Shown in pieces: positions 10,428 through 21,513 of a DNA stretch of 64,000 nucleotides. Each line of letters starts with the position of its first letter. Position 1 is the stretch's first letter. The translations under genes and the position numbers were made by a program. The notes beneath the pieces were generated by a model, which saw only the letters and a list, made by a program, of their open reading frames with translations, had not been told where the DNA came from and made no database searches. This DNA comes from Gari tellinella (lineage: Eukaryota > Mollusca > Bivalvia > Cardiida > Psammobiidae), in NCBI GenBank assembly GCA_922989275.2, contig OV277861.1:15400540-15464539 (forward strand). The letters are read 5' to 3'.

Positions 10428-11014
10428 TATTTTCCAATATAAATCCATTATTTCTCTTGAAAGGTCAAAATGTGATAAATGATGAATTGACAGTGCCTGT
10501 TATAACCTTTATTTATTTATATATACAATATATACTTAAGATAAACACACCACATCATGTTTGTTATGTTATACAGTGTAATTGTTGCTGGCGCGCTTGA
10601 ACTGTACTGTATGTCATATATAAGGTATTGTTCAAGTTAAACCCCATTGACGGTTATAAAGACAGATGGTTTCATTTAGGTTGGATGGAAGTAATGATAG
10701 CAGCCCAATACCAGGGAATCTATATTGCACAACAGTTTCAGTATAAAGAAGAAAAGGAGTAAATCTATATTAGAAAAGTTTTCACTAAATTCTGAAAACA
10801 AGAGTTAACAAATGAATATGAATCGTCCAAAAACGCATTTTGCAAAGAGTTGAACCTCTTAAAAAGAACATTTGATGTTTCTAACAAATACGCTAATATC
10901 AAACTAAATACGCCAAATCTAATAGATCTGGATCATTGATAAGCATATTGAAAGCAGATTGTATCTGACATATATCCATCTTTATGTCCAGTAAACATTT
11001 AAAGCGATACTCAG
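10428..11014. other. No recognisable feature
   Basis: Nothing beyond short AT-rich runs; no repeat partner seen. Confidence 0.5.
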
Positions 11015-11122
11015 TTGGAAGGGTTACGGGCTGTAGATGTTGTATTCCCTGTGGCGTTAGCCGAAAGAAATACAGCATCTACACAGGTCATACAATCCCG
11101 TACACCCTTTCCAAGGCACGTG
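11015..11122. repeat. Imperfect palindrome
   Basis: TTGGAAGGGTTACGGG with GTAGATGTTGTAT on the left mirrors ATACAGCATCTACAC and CCCGTACACCCTTTCCAA on the right. It has MITE-like size but no clear target duplication. Confidence 0.45.
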
Positions 11123-11254
11123 TAACACATTTATTACCAGCTAGAGCCTTTTTTCGTCCCCATTTATAAGTTAACTGCATTTTGTTTATAAACTGATTAC
11201 ATCATGTTTTATTATATCCCTTCGAATGATATCAAGCGTTTCCGCGTGTATCTG

Positions 11255-11316
11255 CAGAGTAAAATACAAGAGTCTGTATCAGCCATCTTGTATCAGCCAC
11301 TTTGTATTTTACTCTG
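11255..11316. repeat. Hairpin with 15-bp perfect arms
   Basis: CAGAGTAAAATACAA (11255-11269) pairs exactly with TTGTATTTTACTCTG (11302-11316); the loop holds a direct pair of TGTATCAGCCA blocks. Probably a small foldback element. Confidence 0.6.
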
Positions 11317-11487
11317 ACGTCGATTTCGATTTAACTCGACGTCATTTACGTACATGAACGAGTGCCGCGTTATTCTTTGTGGCATACAACACTTCTCGTT
11401 CTGCTTCAAATAACTAATACAATTTTGATGTAAAATGATTTAAACAACTATTTATTTGTTTCTCGTTTGTATTCAAGGCATACAATA

Positions 11488-11661
11488 AACACATTACCAG
11501 TTGGCAGTGCGCAACAGAGTGTTGCATTTAGCTCTCGACATTTTTGGCGGAAACAACCGATCAGACTCGCGCCAAGGCGCTCGTCAGATCGGCTATTTCC
11601 GCCAAAAACGTCTCGAGCTAAATACATCACTCTGTATCGCACTGTCAACTGGTAATGTGTA
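11488..11661. mobile_element. Foldback MITE with long imperfect arms
   Basis: ACACATTACCAGTTGGCAGTGCG... at the left mirrors ...CACTGTCAACTGGTAATGTGT at the right, and the inner arms ATTTTTGGCGGAAA and TTTCCGCCAAAAA also pair. Arms are ~75 bp around a ~20-bp centre (CGCGCCAAGGCGC, itself a small hairpin). Frames on both strands at 11448-11687 are mirror translations. Confidence 0.75.
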
Positions 11662-11965
11662 TCTATTGACTTATTGACGTCATTCAAGTAATTATGTCAT
11701 CTATTTACTTTTCGCTTGTGGTATTTTGTTTACCTTAATAACAGTAATAGAAAAGAAAAACCAATGACTGTTTTCACTTCTGTAAGAAATCAAAAATCAA
11801 AATTGATATGTCGTAAAATAAACCACTGTTTTACACAGTTGTTTTCAGTTAAATATCCGTTCAGCATTGGATGAATTATTTCTTTTTTAGTTTTCGAATC
11901 AACAAAAAACAAAAAGCCAACACCGTACAACGTCTCTAGCCAAAGTGGCCGGTGAACCGTCCAAT

Positions 11966-12094
11966 CTTAAAAAGCGTTTGAGTTATATCTTAAATCATTC
12001 TCAAGCATTTTATTGGTCAGATTTGAGCCGAGGCTCAAAACTGACCAATCAAATGCTTGAAAACGAACTCAGCCTCAACTCAAACGCATTTTAA
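11966..12094. mobile_element. Foldback MITE
   Basis: Outer arms CTTAAAAAGCGTTTGAGT and ACTCAAACGCATTTTAAG; inner arms 12001-12029 and 12032-12060 (TCAAGCATTT.ATTGGTCAG.TTTGAGCC and its complement) with almost no loop. No transposase and no clear target duplication. Confidence 0.75.
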
Positions 12095-12411
12095 GGGTCG
12101 CTAAAGCTTCTTTTGCAAGCTATACCAACACATTCCTTTCGATCATATTTTAGAATTTAGTTTCTTTAGAATCTTAAAGCTCATCTTACAATCGATAGTT
12201 TCTTTTAGATTATTTAATCAACAAGTTTAATTAATCTGTCAGCAACACTCTGAGGTTTTTTCGCCGGCAGATGTTAATGGAATACCCTCTCTATTTTTAC
12301 GGGGTCATTAACTGTATCCAACCGCAACATTATTTCATGTGTTCTCGCTGAATTGAACAGTGCTCTTGTTTATTATTTAGCCTTTGCGTAAAAACTTATT
12401 AAAATATTGTT

Positions 12412-12664
12412 TTAAGGCTGAGGACCCCCAATGAGATCGGACTGGTGTATGTTAATGTCGGTACTCTACGGAGACCAATCGGAAAGTTTCATCAACTGTC
12501 AAACCGTTCCGAACAATTCTTCGAACCGTTCCAAACCATGTAAAAACATACTAGTAGTTCGACAATAACGACAAAGAACGGTTCGACTATCGACAAAAGA
12601 TGGCCGATCGCTTTACGTAGAGTACCGACTATGGTCCGATATCGTTAGGGGTCCCCATCCTTAA
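12412..12664. mobile_element. TTAA-flanked TIR element, GGCTGAGGACCCC ends
   Basis: The left end is TTAAGGCTGAGGACCCCC and the right end GGGGTCCCCATCCTTAA, with an inner GATCGGA / TCCGAT pair. TTAA duplication suggests the same target rule as the CCC...GGG family, but the TIR differs. The interior has mirrored GGTACTCTACG / GTAGAGTACC blocks and several AACCGTTC motifs. Confidence 0.7.
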
Positions 12665-12777
12665 CTCCCATCATTTTACCTTGTCTTCAGAATGGACATT
12701 GACATCTGTGCAATTCAAAATGGTTGTTTCTGGCTTTAAAAGTAGACAATATTGCAGGAGTGAATGCTTCATACATA

Positions 12778-13084
12778 CAGTCGAACTTCGATATATCGAC
12801 TTATTTTTAGCAACGTTTTAACTTTGAAATACGGGTATGTTTGACTTAACCGAGCATACAATAATGCAATTCATATGTCAACAAATCAAATAGTTTGTGT
12901 TAAGCGAGTTCGAAATCGGTTTTGTCGAACATACCCGTATTTCAAAGTTAAAACGTGTCTAGGCCACGTTTTAACTTTGAAATATGGATATGTTCGACTT
13001 AACCGAGCATGAACTAATGCAGTTCATGTGTCGAGCTATCGGATAGTTCGAGTTAAGTGAGTTCTGGATATCGAAGTTCGACTG
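12778..13084. mobile_element. CAGTCGAAC-type MITE (pogo/Tc1-like), TA-flanked
   Basis: Ends CAGTCGAACTTCGATATA and GGATATCGAAGTTCGACTG with TA on both sides. The interior contains three copies of an ACGTTTTAACTTTGAAATA block (two direct, one inverted) and GAGTTAAGCGAGTTC-type blocks, so the element has duplicated internally. Fragments of the same family lie at 39694-39760 and 63440-63508. Confidence 0.8.
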
Positions 13085-13087
13085 TAA

Positions 13088-13174
13088 TTGTCCTGAGAGA
13101 GGGCAGCGTCAAGCATTGTTGAGGAGAGTGAATCGTTGTTTAGAGGATAGTTGTAGGGAGGGAGCAATGTGTTG
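13088..13174. mobile_element. CAGTGCTCC-type MITE fragment (right end)
   Basis: Reads AGCATTGTTGAGGAGAGTGAATCGTTG then GTTGTAGGGAGGGAGCAATG, matching the right third of the CAGTGCTCC family (compare 14928-15221 and 56351-56706). It abuts the preceding element. Confidence 0.55.
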
Positions 13175-13195
13175 ACAGTGGTAGAATGGTCTACC

Positions 13196-13434
13196 TTAAC
13201 TCGTTCACACCTCAAACTTCCAGTGAACAGTTAAACTTTCCAATATATTATTTTTCATTTGTTTACAAATGAGGGCAGCTTTTTAAAATATATTGCAAAT
13301 TAAGAAATAGTACAGATCGTTATCAGAGGGCCATCTGATCCGGGTCTACACTATGTGCATGTGACAAGGGTACTCTTCTTAGGTACTGTGTTTGTAAATG
13401 AATTGTTTACTTATCGCTAGGGTTGATGCTGCCA
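13196..13434. mobile_element. TTAA-type MITE, AGAGGG-core variant
   Basis: Begins TTAACTCGTTCACACCTCAAAC and ends ATCGCTAGGGTTGATG (TTAA mutated). The centre AGAGGGCCATCTGATCCGGGTC is a degraded form of the palindrome seen intact at 31339-31402. The copy at 14584-14801 has the same order of blocks. Confidence 0.6.
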
Positions 13435-13805
13435 ATGTCTGTCGGAATCTTAAACTCTACGGTGAGCGTTAGACCATTTTCTTCAACTGTCGATCCTTTC
13501 CGAAAAATGTCAATCTGCAGACAGCAGTATTCAAGCAGACGATCATTCAACGTTTACACAGGCAGTAAAACTTGAAGTTGAAAGATATTAACAATATGTC
13601 ACATATGTTAACCAAGTAATAAGGGTTAAACATGATTAGATCAACTAGGTCATTACACAAATAAAACTCTTGTCTTCTATCAGATTGGGCTAAACAATAC
13701 ACAATTATGAAAAAGCATCAAGCGTTTTTTTGAGACGGTTATTATTTACATGACATGGTTTGCACATTGAACGTTGTACAATGTATGCCGTATATGACTA
13801 TTTTG

Positions 13806-14587
13806 TTAACCCCTTCATTATCTTACTACGATATCAATAGTTATTTGCAAACAATCTGGATAATGATGAATTGTTTCAAATTGATGAGGACAAGGTAGCA
13901 AAAGTGGTTACACTTTTCACATCCATGGTGACAACAAGCCACATGGCAAATAGTTTCGAGTCTGATATGACGTCGATCCAATTGTTTGGCATTGGAATCA
14001 CAGTGACACATACATCTAGATATATTACCCTCCCCCCCCCTTTAATTTTTTTTTTATTTTTTTTTTTACTATACTTCTTTTATAGATACAAGGTAAACAG
14101 CGCAATTCGACACCTAGTCTTTACTATCGACTTAAACTGCTGCTAAAATAGACTAGATCGCCGATATTCTCTTGTGGTACCCACGGGAAAGGATTAATTT
14201 ATCAATATCTACTTTTTATTTCATCAAATTCCGTCAAATAACGCCACAGTATGTGAATTATAACGAAAATGTGCATCAATTTTATGTCGTTTTTTTTTTT
14301 AAAAGGGGGGGGGGGGGGGAAGGGTTAATATATCTAGATGTATGTGTAAAAGTACCAGTGATTGGAATCGAGATTTCGTCATTTATCTCTAAAAGTCGGA
14401 CAACCGTATTAACGTCATCGATTTCAAACAATTGTCGTCTACTTTAATAATCAAATTGAAACTTTATATATTTTGACTTCGAAATCCTGAATGGTGTCAA
14501 ACAGTTTGGCACCTGATCAGACGACGCGTGACGCGGCGTCTAATCAGGTGCCAAGCTGTTTGAAGATATTCATTGTTCTCGGGTTAA
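13806..14587. mobile_element. Composite TTAA element split by an inverted-repeat insert
   Basis: Left edge TTAACCCCTTCATTATC at 13806, right edge ATTGTTCTCGGGTTAA at 14572-14587, and a palindrome with AGACGACGCGT.GACGCGGCGTCT core at 14496-14564. Between them ACATACATCTAGATATATT (14009-14027) and its exact complement (14327-14345) bound ~300 bp, each followed inwards by a C or G run and a T run. The insert is presumably a foldback element that landed in the MITE. Confidence 0.55.
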
Positions 14588-14801
14588 CTCATTCACCCCT
14601 AAACGTTTTAATGAAAAGTCCATTTTCCAATTAAGTTTAGTCTATTTATGACAATTTATGAGTGATCAAAACCTAGGAGCCCTCTGATCTGGGTCTGCAT
14701 TGTTTGTATTGAACAAGTATTCTCTTTATAGCTTCAATGTTTATAAATGACGAGTATACTCGTCGCTAAAGCTGAATGTGTAAAGGCAATGGAGGGGTTA
14801 A
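14584..14801. mobile_element. TTAA-flanked MITE, AGAGGG-core variant
   Basis: TTAACTCATTCACCCCTAAACG to CAATGGAGGGGTTAA. The centre (GAGCCCTCTGATCTGGGTC) keeps one palindrome arm. It shares its left TTAA with the preceding element. Confidence 0.65.
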
Positions 14802-14927
14802 AACCGACGGCATTATGGTGTTCAAACGGTTCAAGCAGATGGTCCGATAGCCGATTTAACAGTTAGCATTGGATTTAAGATACAGCAACGTTGACATACA
14901 TTAAGTTTGACAGCACTTCTAAAGATA

Positions 14928-15221
14928 CAGTGCTTTTTCTCTACAACAACACCGAATGATAGACAAATAAAAAAGACCTAAAGTTGGTCGAAACGTCGAT
15001 AAGAAATAAACCGTCTATACCTTAATCCAAGGGTGTTACGTTCTACTCATCGTCCCTCTGGTGTTAAATAAAAAAGAGGAAAACAGCAGACGACACTTGG
15101 AAATACACGATATTTCAAGAAGTGAAAGTGATAGACATACTTGTCATGTTTGGGACAGCGGCAAACGTTGATTTTAGGAAAGATTCGTTGTTTGGAGGGT
15201 CGTTGTAAGGAAAGAGTACTG
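14928..15221. mobile_element. CAGTGCTCC-type MITE (pogo/Tc1-like), TA-flanked
   Basis: Ends CAGTGCTTTTTCTCTACAACA and GTCGTTGTAAGGAAAGAGTACTG, flanked by TA. The right part carries the family blocks GGGACAGCGGCAAACGTTG and TTCGTTGTTTGGAGGG. A central section contains unrelated-looking sequence. Confidence 0.7.
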
Positions 15222-15284
15222 TAGTATTACTATTTTTGGTGAAGACACTATAACGTCTGCAATAGTGTTCACTTTAGAAAAGTA

Positions 15285-15489
15285 CAGTAGAACCTCTCTA
15301 TTACGACCACTAGGTTGTTTCAAATATTTGTCGTTTAAGACAGGTGACTGCAAAATTCAATGCGAAAGTGAAACAGAAAGCTCCTTTAGGAGCTTTCTGT
15401 TTTACTGTCACTTTGCTTTAAGCTGTCACTTTTCTTTTATACAGACGATTAGCCTTCTCTTTAGTGGTCGTAATATAGAGGTTCTACTG
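15285..15489. mobile_element. CAGTAAAACC-type MITE, TA-flanked
   Basis: CAGTAGAACCTCTCTATTACG at the left, CGTAATATAGAGGTTCTACTG at the right, TA on both sides. The central hairpin AAAGTGAAACAGAAAGCTCC / GGAGCTTTCTGTTTTACTGTCACTTTG is near perfect. The open frame at 15265-15627 is a read-through of the hairpin. Confidence 0.9.
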
Positions 15490-16228
15490 TATTTCAAACA
15501 GTTTGGATCAAGATGGGGCACCGGTATACTACATGTATGTGACTTATTTGGACCTCAAATGTGTGCAACACTTATAATACACTGTTTAGAAGTTTTAACT
15601 GCCGCTCAAATTCCTTTTTATAAATAGCTGCTGGGTAATGCTTATTACCTTAACCGAATTAAAGACGGACACAGACGTTATTTATCGATTTGTTCAATGC
15701 AGCCTTCAAAATATGTACCTGATCAGACTGCGATAGTTGTAAAATCGATAACAAACACACTTTGTTCGAAACTTATGCAATTTATGTGAAAGCATTTCCT
15801 TGTACACTAAAGTCAAACGATGTTTAAACCGGATGTAGCACCGGAGAGGGATAAACCTAAATACGTGTTTGACTGTGTCAGTCGAACATCAGCAAATCTT
15901 TATTGAGTTCTTGTAGAACCCTGTAAACCTTTAGAATGTGTTAGTATTACATAACATGCAACTGAGGATTTCTATTTTTCGAAAACAATTGGACGTAGTA
16001 CACACATGATATGTATACGAAGAACCATGAAATTGGTTATTAATTGATTGATTAAATTGAGTATTACAGCACCGCGACACATACTATAGTCGTATGGCGT
16101 CGAGGAAAACATTAAACAATTAAGACTAAGATCAGCTGGAGCGCGTGCAGGAATTATCTTAATATCGAGTGATGCACTTCAGTTAACTTTTTAGCGACCA
16201 TACTTTTCTTCTTACTCTTTAAACACCA
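15490..16228. other. No recognisable feature
   Basis: A CTGATCAGACTGCGATAG near 15719 may be a worn palindrome arm; otherwise nothing supportable. Confidence 0.45.
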
Positions 16229-16471
16229 GGCCCCGAGGTTATAAAACTTAAAATGAACTCTGTGCTCAAAACTCTGTTTTGATAACATGCTCTAGTTTTT
16301 ACAAAACATGCTTGAACTGATTTAAATGACTTGATATGGATATATTTTTACAGTATTATTATGATATGCAACTACTAGCTATATACAAAATGTTTGCTGA
16401 AGAGTTATGAGCTGAGAAAAATTCTGAGTTTTGAGTACAGAGTTCATTTAAAGTTTTATAACCTCGGGGCC
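16229..16471. mobile_element. MITE with ~46-bp TIRs
   Basis: GGCCCCGAGGTTATAAAACT and the following TTAAAATGAACTCTGTGCTCAAAACTC mirror GAGTTTTGAGTACAGAGTTC and AAAGTTTTATAACCTCGGGGCC. Only a few mismatches separate the arms. The interior is AT-rich and non-coding. Superfamily not assignable from the ends. Confidence 0.85.
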
Positions 16472-16543
16472 AGGTAAAGCATTTCGCTTAGGAATTTCGA
16501 ATTTAGAAACTATCTTATCAATAAATACGAGTTTGTTACTTAT

Positions 16544-16736
16544 TTAACCCATTCACTCTCATTTATGCCTAAATGCGCGTTTGCAAACAGTTTGGATCCT
16601 GAGCAGACGCCGCGTAACGCCAACGATATGTTGTAAGGCAAACTACATTGAATCTTACTTTGAAACAAAATTGAGGCAGACGACAATGAAACGGGGGAAA
16701 CATCTCACGAAAAACATTTGGCAATAAAAGGGTTAA
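16544..16736. mobile_element. TTAA-flanked MITE lacking one palindrome arm
   Basis: TTAACCCATTCACTCTCATTTATG to GGCAATAAAAGGGTTAA. The left arm TTTGCAAACAGTTTGGATCC and AGACGCCGCGTAACG is present; the right arm is deleted and replaced directly by CAACGATATGTTGTAAGGC. The GGCAGACGACAATGAAACGG block matches 10176-10427. Confidence 0.75.
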
Positions 16737-16752
16737 TTATCTATGATATATA

Positions 16753-17874
16753 CTCACGGAATTTAAAAACTGTGCATTTGGAATAGCATTATAAATAATA
16801 GGAATAACAAACCAGATATAAATTGATTGTTTTATAGTGTTATTTTAAACATCGATCTAACATTTATAAGAGTCATTAATGTGTGATGCCAATCATGGTT
16901 GTACTGCCATGCGTTTTCGTCATTAAGGGTCAAAACCCATGTCACACAATTAATTACACATGTGTCGTCCGTTTGCATCAAAGCAAGCACGGCATCATCG
17001 TCGAGTAGACCTAGCCAACGCTGCGAAAAACTGCTAAGGAATGCCATTCCTTACCATGACTAATAAATCAGTCAGCTGTTCCAACGTCAATGGCTGGTTC
17101 GGTAGACGTCGCAAGCGACGCCAAATATCAACTTAAACGTGCTCAGTTAGCGTGAGATCGGATGAGACTGCGGACCAGTCAATTACCTCGATGTTTTTGT
17201 TCTGTATGAATGCTGTGACATCGCACACGAGCAACGTGTGGGTGAGCGCTGCCATGCTTTAAGACAATATGGCGGGTTTGACGTCAGAACGGAACATTTA
17301 ATAGGACGTCACGGACGGATTCAAAATAAGCGTAATCTTTTCAGCATAATCCTCCTGCTGATTAAACGAACTCCTCGAATGTAACGGAAAATACCTATCT
17401 TGTCGAAATTACGTTAATAGTGATATCCTTGGTCGCATGTTCTCGCTAGCATTGCCAATGCGTCGATACGTCTCCATAATGACAACACAATGTTACGATG
17501 AAAACCAAATACGCCTGCGACATCATTTTTTCTTCATTCCAACCTCTAATATGCTGACTGAACGTAAACGCACTTTTTCAGACAACCATGGTTGATAAAA
17601 CAAATCGTACTTGTTTTTCCGATGATTTACTGCCTAAACAACCAGTGTACATTGAAAACGTGTGCATGTACTGTACAAATAAGTATTCTGAACAATTCCA
17701 GCAAAACTAGACAAACTGTTTTGACACGCAAAATTAACGTACATTTCACGAAAATGGTGATCAATACCTTCTACACACTTTAATCTGCCCTATTAACCGT
17801 TTTTACGCGAGCTTATTGAAAATGTGTACATTTGAAATAAATTTAAACCATGCACAGTTTTTAAATTCCGTGAG
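16753..17874 (-). mobile_element. Degraded Tc1-like transposon with perfect TIRs
   Basis: TACTCACGGAATTTAAAAAC continuing TGTGCAT at 16751-16777 and its exact complement at 17850-17876 give 27-bp inverted ends including the TA target. The element proper runs from CTCACGG to CCGTGAG. It is ~1.1 kb, at the short end for Tc1-like elements (usually 1.2-1.7 kb), and carries a broken transposase on the minus strand. The identical ends contrast with the decayed coding region. Confidence 0.85.
16950..17530 (-). pseudogene. Tc1-like (DD34E) transposase relic
   Basis: Minus-strand translation shows, in order: a helix-turn-helix segment (about 17530-17420) reading NDVAGVFGFHRNIV then LSLWRRIDAL, typical of the second Tc1 DNA-binding domain; a short piece like the EIL.PSV..F block (~17340-17300); KHGSAHPHVARV at ~17260-17230, where the family normally has QHDNARPHVARV; then IEVIDWSAVSSDLTLTEHV, containing the final Glu of the catalytic triad; then RRLRRLPNQPLTLEQLTDLL. 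The second catalytic Asp is Gly here. There is a one-base frameshift after HVARV and stops follow TEHV and NGIP. A stretch between the HTH and the EIL block is missing. The protein would be ~340 residues when intact; this one is dead. Confidence 0.8.
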
Positions 17875-17879
17875 TATAC

Positions 17880-18740
17880 AAACGAATTTCCTGATCGTAT
17901 GAATAGAAGTAAGAACGTATAGATCCGAATGTTCACTTTATCCAACCAATACTTTTAGGAACTCTGTGCCACTTTAAGATGTACACCATGTTTAGTATCC
18001 AAGTCTGGTGTCAATGTCATCCATCATTGTGCCTCGCTGAGACAAATTTAATTGAATACAATTCATTAGTTTGCAATTTATAAAATAAACAACATGTGCA
18101 TTTATCATTAAGTACGTTGTTTATGTCTACTATACGGGGATGGAATACTTATTGTAATTGTGCCATAGCTTGCCAAATTATACATCATAATAAGACATTG
18201 ATATTGGTTTCAAATTTTCTGCTTTATATATCTTCATCTAAGCAAACGCACTCGAATCACGTTATCAATTGTATACATCGACTTATTTTATTTTTGAGAA
18301 ATATTTGAGAGCTTGGAATACACATTTGACAGACATTCCGATTATCTTACTTGACATATGTATAACTAACACATGCGACATTTAATCTACAAAATTTGAA
18401 ATTTACCAGCGTTAAACTACATCTTTTCTACCATGAATAACTTCGTGAATTAAAAGCAATCAAGTGGTTATTCTACAAAACAAATAAAAATATCCAATAA
18501 GTAAGCAGCAATTGGCGTTTTGCATAAATTATGCAACTTTAAGAACGATGCTACTTAGCATGACCAAAATATTTAAGTACCACATAATCTTCAATACGAG
18601 GCGAGCGAATTTGTGGGAACGGTTATGGATACAGATGAGGCGCCGAATAACGGTTGAACACTCTGGTAATTTTATTTGACGAACATGCCTATGAATCAAT
18701 TTTGAAAATTGCTGCTGACGACACATTTTTCAGACATCAT
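17880..18740. other. Mostly featureless; worn palindrome arm
   Basis: GGATACAGATGAGGCGCCG near 18627 resembles a degraded arm of the recurrent palindrome. Nothing else supportable. Confidence 0.4.
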
Positions 18741-18981
18741 GGGGCTTAATTGTCATAGGGAATATTTTTGTTCATTAGACCAAAATTATCCCCTCTGCCA
18801 AGAACTAAAAGGAAGACAGGTAGGTGATTTGACCTCATATACCGCTTCGCAACGAATGAGATTAGCCGAATTCATCTTTCTGAAATCATCATCATCTCAT
18901 ATCATTATCCCAATCATTCTTCGATGCTATATGACCTATTTGTGGCACAGTGCCGTAAAAGCCAACTCATCCATCCACCCA
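18741..18981 (+). repeat. Dispersed repeat, copy B
   Basis: GGGCTTAATTGTCATAGGGA, TGCCAAGAACTAAAAGGAAG, TTCGCAACGAATGAGATTAG and CCAACTCATCCATC correspond to blocks at 1871-2095 in the same order. The frame at 18709-19011 crosses it, but the translation is not conserved with the other copy beyond the first few residues, so it is treated as non-coding. Confidence 0.6.
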
Positions 18982-20979
18982 GACATCAATTGCATAACGT
19001 TAAATGAATAAACAATATGATAATTCAAATGTCCGTTCCCTGTTGAACGAAAACACCCATTGAAACTATTAGTCTGGAAGTACTCAATATAAAACATAAG
19101 AACAAATATGTGTAGGGATATCAACCATCCTCGATTTAATGACTCGATGCGTAATAAAGCGACTGGTCATGGTTAAAACCCCACAGAGCATTATCAGGGT
19201 CATTTCGGATATTGGTAGACTTAAACTTGTTTAATATAGAAGCCTTTTGCCTGTCACCAGTTCAGTTCTCTTTAGTCGGCTGTCGATCTCATGATAGTAT
19301 GGCTCTTTCCAAATGGTCAGTTACACAGATTGATTTCAAAACAACAAAATGAGTATGTGATTATTAGAGCGAGTCTGTTAAATTATACTAGATCTAGTCA
19401 TAAAATATAATGAATACAATCTAGATGCGTTCGTTGAAGTTTAAATATTACGCCAATGCAACTGCTCAGATACATAATCTGAATAGTTTATATACAGCGA
19501 ATAAATAACGATATATATAGATGTATATAGGATTAATTATTTGTTTCGCTTTATCACAGGATAGTATTCAAGATCGTACTAAGCTCAGGAACCATACTCT
19601 AGGGTACAGCTTTCCGTGAAAACAGACACGGTCATCACTCTACTTTGATTCCCTGTGCCATCAAGACAATTCATCATTCATATACAATAATTCTTGAATT
19701 AAGGGAACACTAAGTGTAGTAGGGACGAGGTCTGAAAGGACATGTGATTACATAATACGCTAAGCAACTACATGTATTTCAGACTACTAAAATGCCTACT
19801 ATGGTGATGTCGCGTTATACAATTTGAAAGGTAAATCTTAAACTGTTTACAAATATCATTTAAGATAGAATGTATGAACCGAATATTTTATTATTGGAAG
19901 AAACAAGTGTTAACCATCATTTTAAATTAATTTTTTTTTAATAAAAATATTTTTCAAAATTGTCTTATTGCATGTTGTATTGGTGACCCCAAAAGCAAAA
20001 CCTTACTAGAAAGGCTTTAGTGTGATTTTACGTAAAATGAGTTCAGTGCATAATGATTTCGATGCTGTGCATATTATTGTTAAGTATTTTTCAACTCTAA
20101 TCCTTATTCTGAAATGTTTTTGTTATCGCCAAAATCGTCAACATTAACTTTTGGTGTAACAAAGATTATATAAGTCACTAACATTACATTTAGATATCCG
20201 TAAACCCGTTTGTGTAATTGTGCAATTTACAACATTATTTTTGCTTAGCTAATTAGAATGCTTTATGTCTAGATGTTTTATGCTTCCGTTCGTTCACTCC
20301 CTCCAGTCTCCAACGATACACACGCAAACGTCTCGTTAGAAATTGCCAAGGGGTTTGTGTCGTCCAAGCAATTAAAATCATTGAAACGTCTTAAAAATGT
20401 TATTTTAAATAAAGCAACTAAATTAATTTCAAATTGCTACAACAATAATTGAACTGAAGTATATACGAATAAAGAAATAGCATTAATGTATAGCTGTTAT
20501 CAAAATTAGTTCTATATACTCTTTGCTTTTCCCCTGTTAATTCTTTACATGTTCGGATGTTCACGATTACTGATTTTTATATTGAAATAAAAAAAAGCTC
20601 GACAGCGTTGGTCGCTGCACCTAAGCTACACGCAACATGGTTAATTAATCTGAGTCTGGTCATATTCCTTTTTTTCAAACGATTAGTTTTCAAACAACCC
20701 GTCAGAAAACTGTTGTTCTTTGAATATTCGTTATTATGTAATTAGCATTCAATATTGAGGACAGTCTAACAAACACTCAGTGTATTTCTTTATATAAGGC
20801 AGGTAAACAAAATGGCGATTTGTCCTTATAAGTTTCAATTAGGCACGAATTTGCACTTTACAAACAATTAAATCGGTACATGTAATAAAAAAAAACATAA
20901 CAATTTATAAATATGTATTTAGATGGCTGTATATCGGTAAACATTTGGATGTTTTATTATTGATCAGCGGTATTTTCGT
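18982..20979. other. No recognisable feature
   Basis: Two kilobases of AT-rich sequence without repeats that I can pair within the window, apart from T-rich and A-rich runs near 19930. Confidence 0.5.
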
Positions 20980-21196
20980 TTTTTTCTCTTGCTCTTTCCT
21001 TCTGGTGTTTCTCACCTGTCTCTCTACCTGTCTTTTTTTATCGCTGTCTCTTTCCATCTTTGGCACTGTCCATGGCACTCTGTCTCAATTTTACTTTCCT
21101 GTTGTCTGTCTGTCTCTGACTGTCTGTATGGCTGTCTGTTTGTCTGTATATGTCGATCTCTCTCTATCTCCCTCTCTCTTTCTCTCGATCTCTAGT
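20980..21196 (+). repeat. CT-rich low-complexity tract
   Basis: TCTCT, TGTCTGTCTG and TCTCTATCTC runs dominate. Two overlapping Leu/Ser/Cys-rich frames (20945-21202 and 20989-21195) are artefacts of this composition. Similar purine-rich tracts on the opposite strand occur at 37380-37860 and 54890-55070. Confidence 0.85.
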
Positions 21197-21275
21197 AGGT
21201 GACACCTTTGTTTCCAATTTGGCATGTTACATATAATCCAATACCCATAACGATAGGAGAGGATTCTGTATATCT

Positions 21276-21513
21276 TTAACCCTTTCGTGATACAGTTTGT
21301 CGAGAGTGTTTTACCCCTTCACTGCCATGGTGTCGTCTGCTTCAATATTGTTGTCTGCAATGTCGTTCCAAAGTTTGATTTTAGGGAACGAAATTTCGAA
21401 ACGAGTGTCAAACAGTTCAGGTCCTGATCATACGCTGCGTCACGCGTCGTCTCACCAGAACCCAAACTGTTTGCAAGCGCGCTTTATGGCTTCTTTGAGA
21501 ATGAAAGGGTTAA
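21276..21513. mobile_element. TTAA-flanked MITE
   Basis: TTAACCCTTTCGTGATACAG to GAGAATGAAAGGGTTAA. The palindrome (about 21409-21472) is worn: TCATACGCTGCGT.CACGCGTCGTCT. Family blocks GTCGTCTGCTTCAATATTG and ACGAAATTTCGAAACGAGTG are present. Confidence 0.8.

Noticed and set aside
20945..21202. Leu/Ser/Cys-rich frames resembling membrane segments
   Set aside because: Caused by CT-rich low-complexity DNA; the same applies to 37343-37651 and 54843-55043.
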